Source: Bacteroidales bacterium (lineage in GTDB: Bacteria > Bacteroidota > Bacteroidia > Bacteroidales > UBA932). From it: a stretch of DNA of 64,000 nt. Position numbers and translations under genes: made by a program. Below the pieces are notes generated by a model that worked only from the letters and a program-made list of their open reading frames with translations, ran no database searches and was not told the origin of the DNA. How positions within the stretch are numbered: position 1 is the stretch's first letter; the number at the start of each line of letters is the position of its first letter. This document shows positions 27,972 through 36,803 of this stretch, one piece after another. The DNA is taken from NCBI GenBank assembly GCA_017428325.1, contig JAFRRA010000005.1:190007-254006 (forward strand), written 5' to 3'.

Positions 27972-29743
27972 AACAGCAAGGTCATATCTTTTTTAAGGAG
28001 GGCCTGCGCCTTGTGGCGCGGGATGAACTCCCATCCTCCTATGATGTTGCGGTCTGAGACTTCATCATATTTTATCTCCTTGTTTTCCTGAAGCCATCTG
28101 TAGATTATTTCCCTGTATTCAGGGTATTTGGCAATGATGCGGGCGTTTATCCTGTCTGTTTCTATCCCGGTCTCATCAAGCAGTCCTCCGCCTCCGCTGG
28201 CTCTGTATGAGGTCATTGCGACCTTGTATGTCTTATCAGGGTCAAAGGCGGAACCGTCTGCCATGGAGAGTATCCTTATCCTTTCTCCTTTTGGCCGGGT
28301 TATATCTACGGTGTAGTAGATTCCGGCAGCGGAGTCAAAGTTGTAGGAACGGTTTACGAAAGACCATCTTTCCTGGTTGTTGCGCGGGTCTTCCCTTTTC
28401 TGAATCTTTAGCAGATGACCTGTGGAATCGGCTGTTATCCAGTTGTCGTAGGATGCTTCCAGGTAATCCTTGACTTCCTTGCCGCTCATCGTTATCACGA
28501 ACATCTGGTTTTCATACGGGTAGATGGTAAACAGGTCGTTATATACGATGCTGCCTGCCTTGACAGTCTTGTTGTAAGTCAGTGGCGCGGCAATGGAGAT
28601 ATCCGCTCCGGAAACCTTGAGGCTGACTGTATGGATAAGGTTCATGTAGAAGCTCATTCCGGAGTAGGAGTCCCTGGTTGGCATATCCTTGTCAAGAGTT
28701 CCCACTTCAGTCAGGGTGAACTCCTTTACTTTTTGAAATTCAGGACGGAACAAGTCGCGCATGGCAGTGTCCACATTCTTCATGTCTGATTCGATGGTCT
28801 CGGCCATAAGCCTCTTTTCCACCACCTTGCCGCCTTTGACCTTAACGGTTATCCGGCCGTGCCCCACATTCTTGGAGTGGCTGCCTGAATTGATAAGGCA
28901 GATACTGTCTTTCTCGGCGATGTATGGCCTGTGGTCGTGGGAACAGATTACAAAGTCCACGCCTCTGAGGCTATTCAGCAGGTCCAGTCCCTGGCTTTCA
29001 TAATTGTCCCCTTTGCCTTCACCCGTCCCTGAATGCACAGCGACTATCACTACCTGAGGCTTTTCCTTACTGATTATCTTGTCAACGTCCTGCTGGACAA
29101 GCGGAATCAGGGACACGAAGTGTATTCCGCTGAATATGCTTTCGTCCAGCCACGCTTTCATGTTAGGGTTTGTGTAGCCGAGGATGGCAACTTTCAAGCC
29201 TCCTCTTTTCAGAATCCTGTATGTCTGGAAATATCTGTCTTCAAAACTGTAGCCTGTCTTTTCACCTTCTTCTGCCGATAGCGGGCAACTGTCCTTTATC
29301 GCATTTCCTCCAAGGAATGGGATCCCGTTGTCTTCCAGTTCCTTTCTCACCCTGTCAAAGACCGCGTGCCCGGTTTCTATGTCGTGATTGCCTACGCATA
29401 CCGCATCATATCCCATATAGGAAACCAGTCTGGGAAAAAGATGGGGACTGACCGTATCCACATAGTTGAAATAGTAGGGGGCATTGTCTCCCTGCAGGCA
29501 GTCTCCGGCATCTGCGAGTATTACATTGTCCCGTCCTGCACTGTCCCTGAAATCATTCACCAGCTGGCTGATGGCCATCAGGGATTTCTTCTGGTTCCCG
29601 TCTGTGTAGGTTGAGTCAAACCAGCTTCCGTGCACGTCGTTTGTTGTCAGGAGATGCAGGGTGTACTCCCCGTCCTTGGGCTTGTCGCAGCCTGTACACA
29701 TCGCCGAGACTAAAGCCAATAACAGAATATAAATCCTTTTCAT
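27959..29743 (-). CDS. 5'-nucleotidase / 2',3'-cyclic phosphodiesterase lipoprotein (UshA-like)
   Basis: A 594-aa periplasmic or surface nucleotidase. Lipoprotein signal (LLLALVSAMCTGC) then the N-terminal metallophosphatase domain with LTTNDVHGSWF, DAGDCLQGD, GNHDIE and HSGTGEG, and the C-terminal 5'-nucleotidase domain (GMSFYMNLIHTV to YRASGGGGLLDE) that binds the base. It salvages nucleosides and phosphate from nucleotides. The last codons and the TAG stop (27959-27961) lie inside the 3' end of the opposite-strand tRNA-Val gene. It is the last gene of a leftward group that may start with DUF4199. Confidence 0.92.
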   Translation of the reverse strand: MKRIYILLLALVSAMCTGCDKPKDGEYTLHLLTTNDVHGSWFDSTYTDGNQKKSLMAISQLVNDFRDSAGRDNVILADAGDCLQGDNAPYYFNYVDTVSPHLFPRLVSYMGYDAVCVGNHDIETGHAVFDRVRKELEDNGIPFLGGNAIKDSCPLSAEEGEKTGYSFEDRYFQTYRILKRGGLKVAILGYTNPNMKAWLDESIFSGIHFVSLIPLVQQDVDKIISKEKPQVVIVAVHSGTGEGKGDNYESQGLDLLNSLRGVDFVICSHDHRPYIAEKDSICLINSGSHSKNVGHGRITVKVKGGKVVEKRLMAETIESDMKNVDTAMRDLFRPEFQKVKEFTLTEVGTLDKDMPTRDSYSGMSFYMNLIHTVSLKVSGADISIAAPLTYNKTVKAGSIVYNDLFTIYPYENQMFVITMSGKEVKDYLEASYDNWITADSTGHLLKIQKREDPRNNQERWSFVNRSYNFDSAAGIYYTVDITRPKGERIRILSMADGSAFDPDKTYKVAMTSYRASGGGGLLDETGIETDRINARIIAKYPEYREIIYRWLQENKEIKYDEVSDRNIIGGWEFIPRHKAQALLKKDMTLLFGEE

Positions 29744-29777
29744 ACGTAATGGCTGAAGTTACAGCCACCTTATTTTG

Positions 29778-30776
29778 TTAGAACTGTTTGCGGATCTTGT
29801 AGATGTTCCTCTGTGAAGAGTTGCGGCTGATAAGCTCAGCGATGAATCCAGTGAGGAAGAGCATAACGCCTATGACTATGACTACAAGGGCGATGTAGAA
29901 CAGAGGCTGGTCAGTAACCGCCCTGAGCTTGATGTCAGTGAATCCCTGGGTGTTGAGCTGGGTCTGCATCATATGCTGGAGAACCAGTTTGCGGATGATG
30001 ATCCACAGGGCTATGGCGCCCCCTATCAGGAACATCAGCGTTCCCCAGACTCCGAACAGGTGCATAGGCTTCTTGCCGAACTTCTGGAGGAACCACAGGC
30101 TCATCAGATCGAGGTAGCCGTTCACGAAGCGGTTGAGGCCGAACTTGCTCTTTCCGAATTTGCGCTTGTGGTGCTGGACCTCCTTCTCCCCGATGTTGGT
30201 AAAGCCGGCTTCCTTAGCAAGGAAAGGAATGTAGCGGTGCATCTCCCCGTAAACCTCAATGTTCTTTACCACCTCGTTGCGGTAGGCCTTGAGTCCGCAG
30301 TTCATGTCGTGGAGTCTGGTCTTGGTCACCCAACGGGCAGTGGCATTGTAAATCTTGGAAGGGATATTCTTTGTGAGCTTGTTGTCGTATCTCTTTTTCT
30401 TCCAGCCGCTGACAAGGTCGTAGCCCTCTTCCTTGACCATTCGGAAGAGTTCCGGAATCTCCTTCGGATCGTCCTGAAGGTCAGCATCCATCGTAACCAC
30501 AACATCTCCCTTTGCAGCCTCGAATCCGCAGTAAAGGGCCGCGCTCTTTCCGTAGTTGCGCCTGAAGCAGATGCCGTGGATCAGCTCCTTTCCGTCTTTG
30601 TTGGTCTGGGCGGCTATGGATTCAATCTCCTCCCAGCTCCCGTCCGTGCTGCCGTCGCTGACCATTATTATTTCATAGGATAGGGAGGCGGCTTCCAGAT
30701 TTTCCATTATTCCGGAAACCAGTTCTCTCAGCGATTCCTTTTCGTTGTACAGTGCTATGACGACCGAAATGTCCAT
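29778..30776 (-). CDS. family 2 glycosyltransferase with C-terminal membrane pair (ArnC/DPM1-like)
   Basis: A 332-aa membrane glycosyltransferase that probably moves a sugar from a nucleotide donor to a polyprenyl phosphate. The GT-A domain shows VVIALYNEKESL, MVSDGSTDGSW, RRNYGKSAALYCGFE and the metal-binding MDADLQDDP, then the acceptor region HDMNCGLKAYR. Two membrane helices follow (about 235-260 and 290-315). The family is used for lipid A or glycan modification; the acceptor here is unknown. It lies 15 bp after the DUF4199 gene, a pairing I recognise from many Bacteroidales genomes. Confidence 0.9.
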   Translation of the reverse strand: MDISVVIALYNEKESLRELVSGIMENLEAASLSYEIIMVSDGSTDGSWEEIESIAAQTNKDGKELIHGICFRRNYGKSAALYCGFEAAKGDVVVTMDADLQDDPKEIPELFRMVKEEGYDLVSGWKKKRYDNKLTKNIPSKIYNATARWVTKTRLHDMNCGLKAYRNEVVKNIEVYGEMHRYIPFLAKEAGFTNIGEKEVQHHKRKFGKSKFGLNRFVNGYLDLMSLWFLQKFGKKPMHLFGVWGTLMFLIGGAIALWIIIRKLVLQHMMQTQLNTQGFTDIKLRAVTDQPLFYIALVVIVIGVMLFLTGFIAELISRNSSQRNIYKIRKQF

Positions 30777-30791
30777 ATTGCTGACTTGAGC

Positions 30792-31346
30792 TTAGTTGTT
30801 GAAGTTGCCTACAGGGTTGACCTTGGTGGAGGATGCCAGTATCAGAGACCAGATAAGTCCGTAGAACAGGGCGCTGAACAGCATTCCGAAGGAAGTAACG
30901 GCCTCCAGGTTGTTGGCAAGCATATCCACCATATTGCCGTCTATGCCAGGCATTGCCGAGAGCTGCGTCATATAGGCTTCCTTTGCGGCCTCAGTGCTCT
31001 CCGGACTGATGAACTTCATGTTTATGAAGGTAAAGGCCGCGAGAACGATACCTGAAAACAGGGAGGTCAGGAAACCGTATGAGAATACTTTGCCGTACGT
31101 GGTGAATCCTTCCACCTTAGCGTTGCGGACAGAGTATTTTTTCATGGCGAACCACAGGAAAGTGATGGTGGCTCCCAGCTTGAGGATGGAAATCAGTATG
31201 GCAATGATTCCACCCGTGGTGTTCTGAGGTATCAGTGTAGATATCAGCATGAAGATGATGCTGATGGCTGCCAGTTTCAGGCCTTCGATGGCCGCACTGT
31301 TGAATTTGCTCACGGGCTGGACCGTCTGCATTCCGTTTTCTTCCAT
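30792..31346 (-). CDS. DUF4199 membrane protein
   Basis: A 184-aa protein with four predicted membrane helices (FMLISTLIPQ, IAILISILKLGATITFLWFA, GFLTSLFSGIVLAAFTFI, GMLFSALFYGLIWSLILAS). The start at 31346 (MEENGMQTV) is preferred over an upstream in-frame ATG because the longer version adds a non-conserved stretch. DUF4199 proteins are nearly restricted to Bacteroidota and have no known function. The conserved neighbour is the GT2 enzyme, suggesting a helper role in lipid-linked sugar handling (inference). Confidence 0.85.
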   Translation of the reverse strand: MEENGMQTVQPVSKFNSAAIEGLKLAAISIIFMLISTLIPQNTTGGIIAILISILKLGATITFLWFAMKKYSVRNAKVEGFTTYGKVFSYGFLTSLFSGIVLAAFTFINMKFISPESTEAAKEAYMTQLSAMPGIDGNMVDMLANNLEAVTSFGMLFSALFYGLIWSLILASSTKVNPVGNFNN

Positions 31347-31374
31347 AATAAATTGGTCTGTTAGGGTGAATATG

Positions 31375-31405
31375 TTGTGCAAAGATATTAAATTTTGTAG
31401 ATTTG
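31375..31405 (+). promoter_or_regulatory. thrS promoter (TTG-N20-TAGATTTG)
   Basis: TTG at 31375-31377 and TAGATTTG at 31398-31405 with a 20-nt spacer. Predicted transcript start near 31412, giving a leader of about 57 nt for thrS-infC-rpmI-rplT. Confidence 0.75.
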
Positions 31406-31420
31406 CAGGCTATTTGAAGC

Positions 31421-31442
31421 CAAGTGCTATGTATTGCACTTG
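31421..31442 (+). promoter_or_regulatory. stem-loop in thrS leader
   Basis: CAAGTGC (31421-31427) pairs perfectly with GCACTTG (31436-31442) around an 8-nt loop, between the predicted transcription start and the thrS ATG. E. coli ThrRS represses its own mRNA by binding a leader hairpin that mimics the tRNA anticodon arm; a similar role here is only a suggestion. Confidence 0.45.
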
Positions 31443-31468
31443 AGATAATTAACTTAACAACAAATACT

Positions 31469-33430
31469 ATGAGTATGGTAAAGATTACATTTCCTGACGG
31501 GAGTGTAAAAGAATTTGAAAAAGGCATTTCGGGGTATCAGATTGCCGAGAGCATCAGTCCCCGTCTTGCGGCAGAGGTGTTGTCTGTCTCTGTAAATGAC
31601 CAGGTTACTGACCTGCGCACACCAATTGAAAACGATGCGTCCATCCGCCTGCACAAATGGGATGACGACGAGGGCAAGAAAGCTTTCTGGCACTCTTCCT
31701 CCCACCTTATGGCAGAGGCTCTGGAGGCCATATATCCGGGCGTCAAGTTCGGAATAGGACCGGCCATCGACAGCGGATTCTACTATGATGTGGACCTGGG
31801 GGACAGGACACTCACGGAGGCCGACCTGAAGAAAGTGGAGGACAAGATGCTGGAACTCGCCCGCACAGGCGAGCAGTATGTCCGCAGGGAAGTCCCTAAG
31901 CAGGAAGCCCTTGACTATTTCTCCGCCAAGGGAGACGAGTACAAGACCGAACTCATCGGCGAGCTTAAGGACGGTTCCATTTCATTCTATACCAACGGAA
32001 ACTTCACCGATCTTTGCCGCGGACCGCATATCATGTCCACATCGATGATCAAGGCCATAAAGCTGACATCCATCGCCGGGGCATACTGGAGAGGAGACGA
32101 GAAGCGCAAGCAGCTTACCCGTATCTACGGCATCACCTTCCCTAAGAAGAGTATGCTGGACGAGTATCTGACGATTCTTGAAGAGGCCAAGAAGAGAGAC
32201 CACCGCAAGCTCGGAAAGGACCTGGAGCTCTTTGCTTTCAGCCAGAAAGTGGGTGCCGGTCTTCCATTGTGGCTTCCTAGGGGCGCAGCCCTGAGGACCC
32301 GTCTGGAGAACTTCCTCAGGAAAGTTCAGAGCGATTACGGATATCTTCCGGTAATCACCCCTCATATCGGCCAGAAGGAACTATATGTAACCAGCGGCCA
32401 CTGGGCAAAGTACGGAAAGGATTCCTTCCGTCCTATAACCACTCCGCAGGAGGGAGAGGAGTTCCTGCTCAAGCCTATGAACTGCCCTCACCATTGCGAG
32501 ATATACAAGACAAAGCCTCGTTCCTACAAGGACCTGCCTATCCGCTTCGCCGAGTTCGGTACGGTTTACAGATATGAGCAGAGCGGTGAGCTTCACGGAC
32601 TTACCAGAGTACGCGGTTTCACCCAGGACGATGCGCACCTTTTCGTAAGGCCTGACCAGCTCAAGGAAGAATTCTGCAAGGTCATAGACATTGTGCTCTA
32701 CATCTTCAAGACCCTGAAGTTTGACCAGTATACCGCTCAGGTTTCCCTCCGCGACAAGGTAGACCGCAGCAAGTATATCGGAAGCGAGGAGAACTGGGAG
32801 AAAGCCGAGCAGGCAATCATAGAGTCTGCAGCAGAGAAGGGGCTTAAGACAAAGGTTGAGTACGGAGAAGCCGCTTTCTACGGTCCTAAACTGGACTTTA
32901 TGGTAAAAGATGCCCTTGGAAGGCAGTGGCAGCTGGGAACCATCCAGGTTGATTACAACCTTCCTGAGAGGTTCGGACTGGAATACACGGGAGCAGACAA
33001 CCTGAAGCATCGCCCGATCATGATCCACAGGGCTCCGTTCGGATCCATGGAGAGATTCGTGGCCGTCCTTCTGGAGCACACAGCCGGAAATCTGCCTCTG
33101 TGGCTGACTCCTGACCAGTGCGTAGTGCTCCCTGTCGGAGAAAAATATGTGGATTTTGCCAAAAAAGTTTGCAATTCATTAAAAAATTCCGAAATTCGCG
33201 CCTCCATAGACGACCGCAACGAAACTATCGGCAAGAGAATCAGGGAGAACGAGCTCAAAAAGATGCCTTATCTGCTGGTTGTTGGAGAGAAGGAGATGGA
33301 GACCGGGTGTGTGGCAGTAAGACAGCAAGGCGGTCAGAACCTGGGGGTTATGAAGGTGGAGGATTTCGTTGCGCTTATTAATGAAAAGATTGTGCAGGAA
33401 CTGGGAGAACCGGTGAAGCCTGCCGAATAA
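31469..33430 (+). CDS. thrS: threonyl-tRNA synthetase
   Basis: ThrRS charges tRNA-Thr and edits mischarged serine. The start at 31469 ([12 protein letters not shown]) or 31475 gives the normal N-terminus; longer in-frame options fall in the leader. Domains: N-terminal TGS (1-65), the N2 editing domain with [10 protein letters not shown] and the zinc/editing residues in the GPHIMSTS region, the class II core with motif 2 ([23 protein letters not shown]) and zinc ligands (NCPHHCEIY), motif 3 ([15 protein letters not shown]), and the C-terminal anticodon-binding domain. Length about 653 aa. It leads the thrS-infC-rpmI-rplT translation cluster. Confidence 0.97.
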   Translation: MSMVKITFPDGSVKEFEKGISGYQIAESISPRLAAEVLSVSVNDQVTDLRTPIENDASIRLHKWDDDEGKKAFWHSSSHLMAEALEAIYPGVKFGIGPAIDSGFYYDVDLGDRTLTEADLKKVEDKMLELARTGEQYVRREVPKQEALDYFSAKGDEYKTELIGELKDGSISFYTNGNFTDLCRGPHIMSTSMIKAIKLTSIAGAYWRGDEKRKQLTRIYGITFPKKSMLDEYLTILEEAKKRDHRKLGKDLELFAFSQKVGAGLPLWLPRGAALRTRLENFLRKVQSDYGYLPVITPHIGQKELYVTSGHWAKYGKDSFRPITTPQEGEEFLLKPMNCPHHCEIYKTKPRSYKDLPIRFAEFGTVYRYEQSGELHGLTRVRGFTQDDAHLFVRPDQLKEEFCKVIDIVLYIFKTLKFDQYTAQVSLRDKVDRSKYIGSEENWEKAEQAIIESAAEKGLKTKVEYGEAAFYGPKLDFMVKDALGRQWQLGTIQVDYNLPERFGLEYTGADNLKHRPIMIHRAPFGSMERFVAVLLEHTAGNLPLWLTPDQCVVLPVGEKYVDFAKKVCNSLKNSEIRASIDDRNETIGKRIRENELKKMPYLLVVGEKEMETGCVAVRQQGGQNLGVMKVEDFVALINEKIVQELGEPVKPAE

Positions 33431-33450
33431 ATAAAGTTTAACTTAAAATA

Positions 33451-33465
33451 GGAGGATAGCATATC
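33451..33465 (+). promoter_or_regulatory. strong Shine-Dalgarno and AUC start of infC
   Basis: GGAGG at 33451-33455 is followed after 7 nt by ATC at 33463. There is an in-frame TAG at 33457-33459 and no ATG, GTG or TTG until 33550, which has no comparable ribosome-binding site. Confidence 0.75.
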
Positions 33466-34092
33466 GCAGCATTCAAACCCCGTTCCGGTGGTTTTAAACC
33501 ACAGGGAACCAACCAATTCCACAAGCCAGGCGCTCAAGTTAAGCCGGGCTTGAAAGGGCAGAAAGGCTTCCGTAAGGAAGATGAAGGCCCGCGTTTCAAC
33601 GAGCAGATCAGAGTACCCGAAGTAAGGGTAGTCGGAGACAATGTGCCTGAGCAGAAGATTTACCCTATAGCCCAGGCATTGAAAATGGCCCAGGAAATGG
33701 AGCTTGATTTGGTTGAGATTGTGCCTAATGCAACCCCTCCTGTCTGCAGGATAGTAGATTACCAGAAGTATATCTACCAGCAGAAGAAGAAGGCCAAGGA
33801 GATGAAGGCCAACGCAGCCAAGACGGAGATCAAGGAATTGCGTTTCGGTCCTCAGACCGACGAGCACGACTTCCAGTTTAAGTTGAACCACGCCAAGAAC
33901 TTCCTCAAGGACGGCAACAAGGTTAAGGCGTTCGTTTATTTCAAGGGACGCAGCATCTTGTTCTCGGAGCAGGGTGAGAAACTCCTTCTGAGATTCGCCG
34001 TGGAGCTTGAGGAGTTCGGAAAGGCGGAAAAGATGCCGCTTCTTGAGGGCAAGAGGATGAGCATGATTATTGCACCTATTAAAAAAAAGTAA
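33463..34092 (+). CDS. infC: translation initiation factor IF-3, AUC start
   Basis: IF-3 keeps ribosomal subunits apart and checks the start codon and initiator tRNA. The N-domain ([35 protein letters not shown]), the linker helix rich in Lys ([14 protein letters not shown]) and the C-domain ([24 protein letters not shown] cut here as [13 protein letters not shown], then [11 protein letters not shown]) are complete. Reading from AUC at 33463 gives 209 aa with a basic, glycine-rich N-terminal extension ([14 protein letters not shown]). infC is the classic gene with a discouraged start codon (AUU in E. coli), through which IF-3 represses its own translation; AUC here would do the same. rpmI follows after 4 bp. 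Confidence 0.93.
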   Translation: MAAFKPRSGGFKPQGTNQFHKPGAQVKPGLKGQKGFRKEDEGPRFNEQIRVPEVRVVGDNVPEQKIYPIAQALKMAQEMELDLVEIVPNATPPVCRIVDYQKYIYQQKKKAKEMKANAAKTEIKELRFGPQTDEHDFQFKLNHAKNFLKDGNKVKAFVYFKGRSILFSEQGEKLLLRFAVELEEFGKAEKMPLLEGKRMSMIIAPIKKK

Positions 34093-34096
34093 AGAT

Positions 34097-34291
34097 ATGC
34101 CAAAATTAAAGACCAAGTCCAGTGCCAAAAAGCGTTTCGAGCTTACTGGCTCGGGTAAAATCAAAAGGCGTCATGCCTACCACAGTCATATTTTGACTAA
34201 GAAGACCACCAAGCGCAAGAGAAATCTTGCTTACTCAGGTGTGATCGCAGGCAGTGACGAGAAGAGAGTTAAACAGCTTATTCTCTCTTAA
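34097..34291 (+). CDS. rpmI: 50S ribosomal protein bL35
   Basis: bL35 is a small basic protein of the large subunit. The 64-aa product starting at 34097 ([14 protein letters not shown]) matches the family from end to end, including [19 protein letters not shown] and KTTKRKRNL. An in-frame upstream start at 34070 would only add residues that overlap infC and was not used. It is placed in the universal order infC-rpmI-rplT, with 4 bp to infC. Confidence 0.97.
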   Translation: MPKLKTKSSAKKRFELTGSGKIKRRHAYHSHILTKKTTKRKRNLAYSGVIAGSDEKRVKQLILS

Positions 34292-34319
34292 TGAGTTAAC
34301 TGAATTATTAACCGGACGT

Positions 34320-34356
34320 CCAGCAGAACAAGTCTCTTATTGGAGAAGAGCGCTGG
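34320..34356 (+). promoter_or_regulatory. two-helix structure upstream of rplT
   Basis: CCAGC (34320-34324) pairs with GCTGG (34352-34356), and inside it CTCTT (34334-34338) pairs with AAGAG (34346-34350), leaving an asymmetric internal loop. Ribosomal protein bL20 represses its own operon in other bacteria by binding an mRNA site that mimics its rRNA target; the position fits such an element, but the match is inference. Confidence 0.4.
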
Positions 34357-34375
34357 CTTCCAAAAACAATGAATT

Positions 34376-34720
34376 ATGCCAAGAAGTGTAAATTCTGTAG
34401 CGTCAAGAGCAAGACGCAAGAAAATCTTAAAGCAGACTAAAGGTAACTTCCACGCAAGGGCAAACGTCTACACTGTAGCAAAGAACACCCTTGAGAAAGG
34501 TTGGACACACGCCTACAACGACCGCAAGGACAAGAAGAAGAATTACAGGGTACTCTGGATTCAGAGAATCAACGCAGCCGTAAGAGCTTACGGTCTGAAT
34601 TACTCTCAGTTCATCGGCAAGCTTGCAAAGAATAACGTCACCCTCAACCGCAAGGTTCTGGCTGACCTGGCGATGAACAATCCTCAGGCTTTCGAGAAGG
34701 TAGTAAAGTCTTTGGACTAA
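34376..34720 (+). CDS. rplT: 50S ribosomal protein bL20
   Basis: bL20 binds 23S rRNA early and is needed to start large-subunit assembly. The 114-aa protein opens with the standard [20 protein letters not shown], includes [20 protein letters not shown], and ends in VKSLD. An 84-bp gap with a two-helix element separates it from rpmI, suggesting autoregulation by bL20. The lepB gene follows after 15 bp. Confidence 0.97.
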   Translation: MPRSVNSVASRARRKKILKQTKGNFHARANVYTVAKNTLEKGWTHAYNDRKDKKKNYRVLWIQRINAAVRAYGLNYSQFIGKLAKNNVTLNRKVLADLAMNNPQAFEKVVKSLD

Positions 34721-34735
34721 TACGTATGACCGTAG

Positions 34736-36085
34736 ATGAGATTCTGGCGGAACAGATGGTTTAAGTTCGCCCTTTGGGGAACGCTTTACCTTTTGTGGGT
34801 CATATGGCTCGGAAATTACTGGTGGCTTTTGGGACTGCCGGTAATTTTCGATTTATACATAACCAAGAAGGTAAAGTGGGCTTTCTGGAGGAGGAAGGAG
34901 AAAAAGGGTAACGTCACCGACACCCTTCTGGACTGGCTTGATGCAGGTATCTTTGCCGTAGTTGCAGCTATGGTGATAAAGATATTCTGGTTCGAGGCCT
35001 TTACCATCCCTTCCCCGTCTATGGAGAAGACCCTGTTCACCGGAGACTATCTTTTCGTCTCCAAGGTGGCTTACGGCCCGAAGATTCCGCAGACACCGCT
35101 TTCGGTTCCGCTCGTTCACAACAGCATTTTCGGCGGAGAATCCTATTCTACTTTAATACAGAACAAATACCGCAGACTTAAAGGTTTCGGGAAGGTGAAG
35201 CGCTATGACATAGTGGTTTTCTCTTTCCCTAACGGAGATTCTGTCCTCAAGCAGATTCCCCAGGCGGACTTCTACCAGATGACAAGACTCAACGGCGGAG
35301 ACCGCGAGGCGCTCATAAGCGCATACGGTCCGCTTATAGTCCGTCCTAAGGACAAGAAGGACAATTATGTGAAAAGGTGTGTGGCAATTCCGGGAGATAC
35401 ACTCCAGGTTATTGACGGAGCCGTTTATGTTAACAGGAAGAAAGAGCCTCAGAGAAGCACTCTCCAGAGTTCCTATACTGTTGTCACAAAGGGAGATCCT
35501 ATCAACAGGATCACTCTGGACGATATGCGTGTCAATCCTGAGGATTCCCAGTTTGACCCGTCCCTTCCGGGATATCCGGACATTTCCCTGACTCAGGAGG
35601 AGGCAGAGAAGTTCGCCCGTTTTCCGGCAGTGCTGAAAATAGAAGAGAACATCGATGTTTACCCTCCGGATTATCCGGACTCTCCGCTTATGCTGTTCCC
35701 GTTCGATACGCTGAGGAGATGGACAAGGGACAACTATGGTCCAATCTGGATTCCGCAGGCAGGGGTGACTGTTACCCTGGATGAGAAAAATATTTCTCTC
35801 TATCGCAGAATAATTACTTCATATGAAGATAATGATTTGGAGGAGAAAGACGGGAAATTCATCATAAACGGGCAGGAAACCACCACTTACACATTCCGTC
35901 AGGATTACTACTGGATGATGGGGGATAACCGTCACAACTCGCTGGATTCCAGATATTGGGGCTTTGTGCCGGAAGACCACATCGTGGGTACTCCGTACCT
36001 GATCTGGTTCTCGCGAGACAAGTACCGCAGTTTCCCTCAGAGTATCAGGTGGAACCGTATTTTCAAGTTTGTAAGAAACATTTAA
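34736..36085 (+). CDS. lepB: signal peptidase I
   Basis: The membrane serine protease that cuts signal peptides from exported proteins. Three hydrophobic segments sit in the first ~95 residues (LWGTLYLLWVIWLGNYWWLL and DAGIFAVVAAMVIKIFWF). The catalytic Ser lies in FTIPSPSMEKTL (box B), the Lys base in DNYVKRCVAIPGDTL (box D), and box E is GDNRHNSLDSRYWG. A Bacteroidota-type insert of about 140 residues separates boxes D and E, giving 449 aa against about 320 in E. coli. The start at 34736 follows an unrelated out-of-frame ATG at 34726. Confidence 0.95.
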   Translation: MRFWRNRWFKFALWGTLYLLWVIWLGNYWWLLGLPVIFDLYITKKVKWAFWRRKEKKGNVTDTLLDWLDAGIFAVVAAMVIKIFWFEAFTIPSPSMEKTLFTGDYLFVSKVAYGPKIPQTPLSVPLVHNSIFGGESYSTLIQNKYRRLKGFGKVKRYDIVVFSFPNGDSVLKQIPQADFYQMTRLNGGDREALISAYGPLIVRPKDKKDNYVKRCVAIPGDTLQVIDGAVYVNRKKEPQRSTLQSSYTVVTKGDPINRITLDDMRVNPEDSQFDPSLPGYPDISLTQEEAEKFARFPAVLKIEENIDVYPPDYPDSPLMLFPFDTLRRWTRDNYGPIWIPQAGVTVTLDEKNISLYRRIITSYEDNDLEEKDGKFIINGQETTTYTFRQDYYWMMGDNRHNSLDSRYWGFVPEDHIVGTPYLIWFSRDKYRSFPQSIRWNRIFKFVRNI

Positions 36086-36117
36086 TTTGGGATTTAGAAA
36101 AATATTTCTCATATTTG
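36086..36117 (+). promoter_or_regulatory. rpmB promoter (TTTG-N20-CATATTTG)
   Basis: TTTG at 36086-36089 and CATATTTG at 36110-36117, spacer 20 nt; only the first base of the -7 box deviates. It starts the rpmB-rpmG-DUF4295 transcript about 34 nt before the rpmB ATG. Confidence 0.7.
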
Positions 36118-36157
36118 CACCCCGATTTTGAAATTATAAAAATAAAAAGATACAGTT

Positions 36158-36400
36158 ATGGCAAGGGTTTGTCAAATTACAGGTAAAAAGAGAATGATCG
36201 GTAACAACGTTTCTCACTCAAAGAGACGCACAAAGCGCGAATTCGCTGTCAATCTGAGAGAGAAGAGGTTCTGGCTGGAGAGCGAGAAGAGGTTCGTTAC
36301 CCTTAAGGTTAGCGCCGCAGGTATGCGCAACATCAACAAGAATGGCCTCGAGGCTGAGCTCAAGAAGGCTATGGATAATGGTTATATAGACATCGTATAA
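36158..36400 (+). CDS. rpmB: 50S ribosomal protein bL28
   Basis: bL28 is a large-subunit protein. The 80-aa product shows the family start [22 protein letters not shown] (its first ten residues given here are typical), then [14 protein letters not shown]-like and [17 protein letters not shown]. There are no zinc-binding cysteine pairs, so it is the C-minus paralogue type. It is first in a three-gene unit with rpmG and a DUF4295 gene, an arrangement conserved in Bacteroidales. Confidence 0.96.
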   Translation: MARVCQITGKKRMIGNNVSHSKRRTKREFAVNLREKRFWLESEKRFVTLKVSAAGMRNINKNGLEAELKKAMDNGYIDIV

Positions 36401-36412
36401 GGAGGTTAGGCT

Positions 36413-36595
36413 ATGGCAAAGAAAGAAAACAGAGTTCAGGTTATCCTCGAGTGCACAGAGCAGAGAGAGAGCGGTGTTCCGGGTATGAGCCGTTACATCA
36501 CCACCAAGAACAAGAAGAATACAAACCAGCGTCTGGAGCGTAAGAAGTACAATCCTTACCTCAAGAGAGTTACGCTGCACAGAGAAGTAAAATAA
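36413..36595 (+). CDS. rpmG: 50S ribosomal protein bL33
   Basis: bL33 is a small E-site-proximal large-subunit protein. The 60-aa product has [17 protein letters not shown] and [20 protein letters not shown], and lacks the CxxC pairs of the zinc-binding form. Its ribosome-binding site is unusual for this phylum: GGAGG at 36401-36405, exactly 7 nt before the ATG, the same geometry as at infC. Most genes around it have no Shine-Dalgarno. Confidence 0.95.
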   Translation: MAKKENRVQVILECTEQRESGVPGMSRYITTKNKKNTNQRLERKKYNPYLKRVTLHREVK

Positions 36596-36612
36596 TTTAA
36601 AACTTACAGAAT

Positions 36613-36780
36613 ATGGCAAAGAAAGCGGTTGCAACATTCGCCGGCGACAAGTCACAGAACAAGAATGTTGTCAAATGTATCCGTATGGTCAGAAGCAAGA
36701 AGACCGGTTCTTACTATTTCGAAGAGGCTGTTGTTCCTGTAGGACAGGAGAAGGAGTTCCTCGCAGGCAAGAAGAACTAA
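36613..36780 (+). CDS. DUF4295 small basic protein
   Basis: A 55-aa basic protein (MAKKAVATFAGDKSQNKNVV to EFLAGKKN) immediately after rpmG. DUF4295 proteins are found almost only in Bacteroidota, always next to bL28 and bL33, so a ribosomal role is likely though unproven. About a fifth of the residues are Lys. An intrinsic terminator follows at 36804. Confidence 0.9.
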   Translation: MAKKAVATFAGDKSQNKNVVKCIRMVRSKKTGSYYFEEAVVPVGQEKEFLAGKKN

Positions 36781-36803
36781 CTCTTTTGACTATTCAAGAC
36801 TAA

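Noticed and set aside
31421-31442. T-box riboswitch before thrS
   Set aside because: The leader is far too short and has no T-box sequence or terminator.
33550-34092. TTG start for infC
   Set aside because: It would discard 29 in-frame codons and leaves the strong GGAGG at 33451 without a purpose; AUC at 33463 is better placed.
34726-34764. 12-codon reading frame (ATG at 34726) overlapping the lepB start
   Set aside because: Too short to support as a gene; lepB from 34736 already matches the family N-terminus. It could be an upstream ORF, but nothing shows it.
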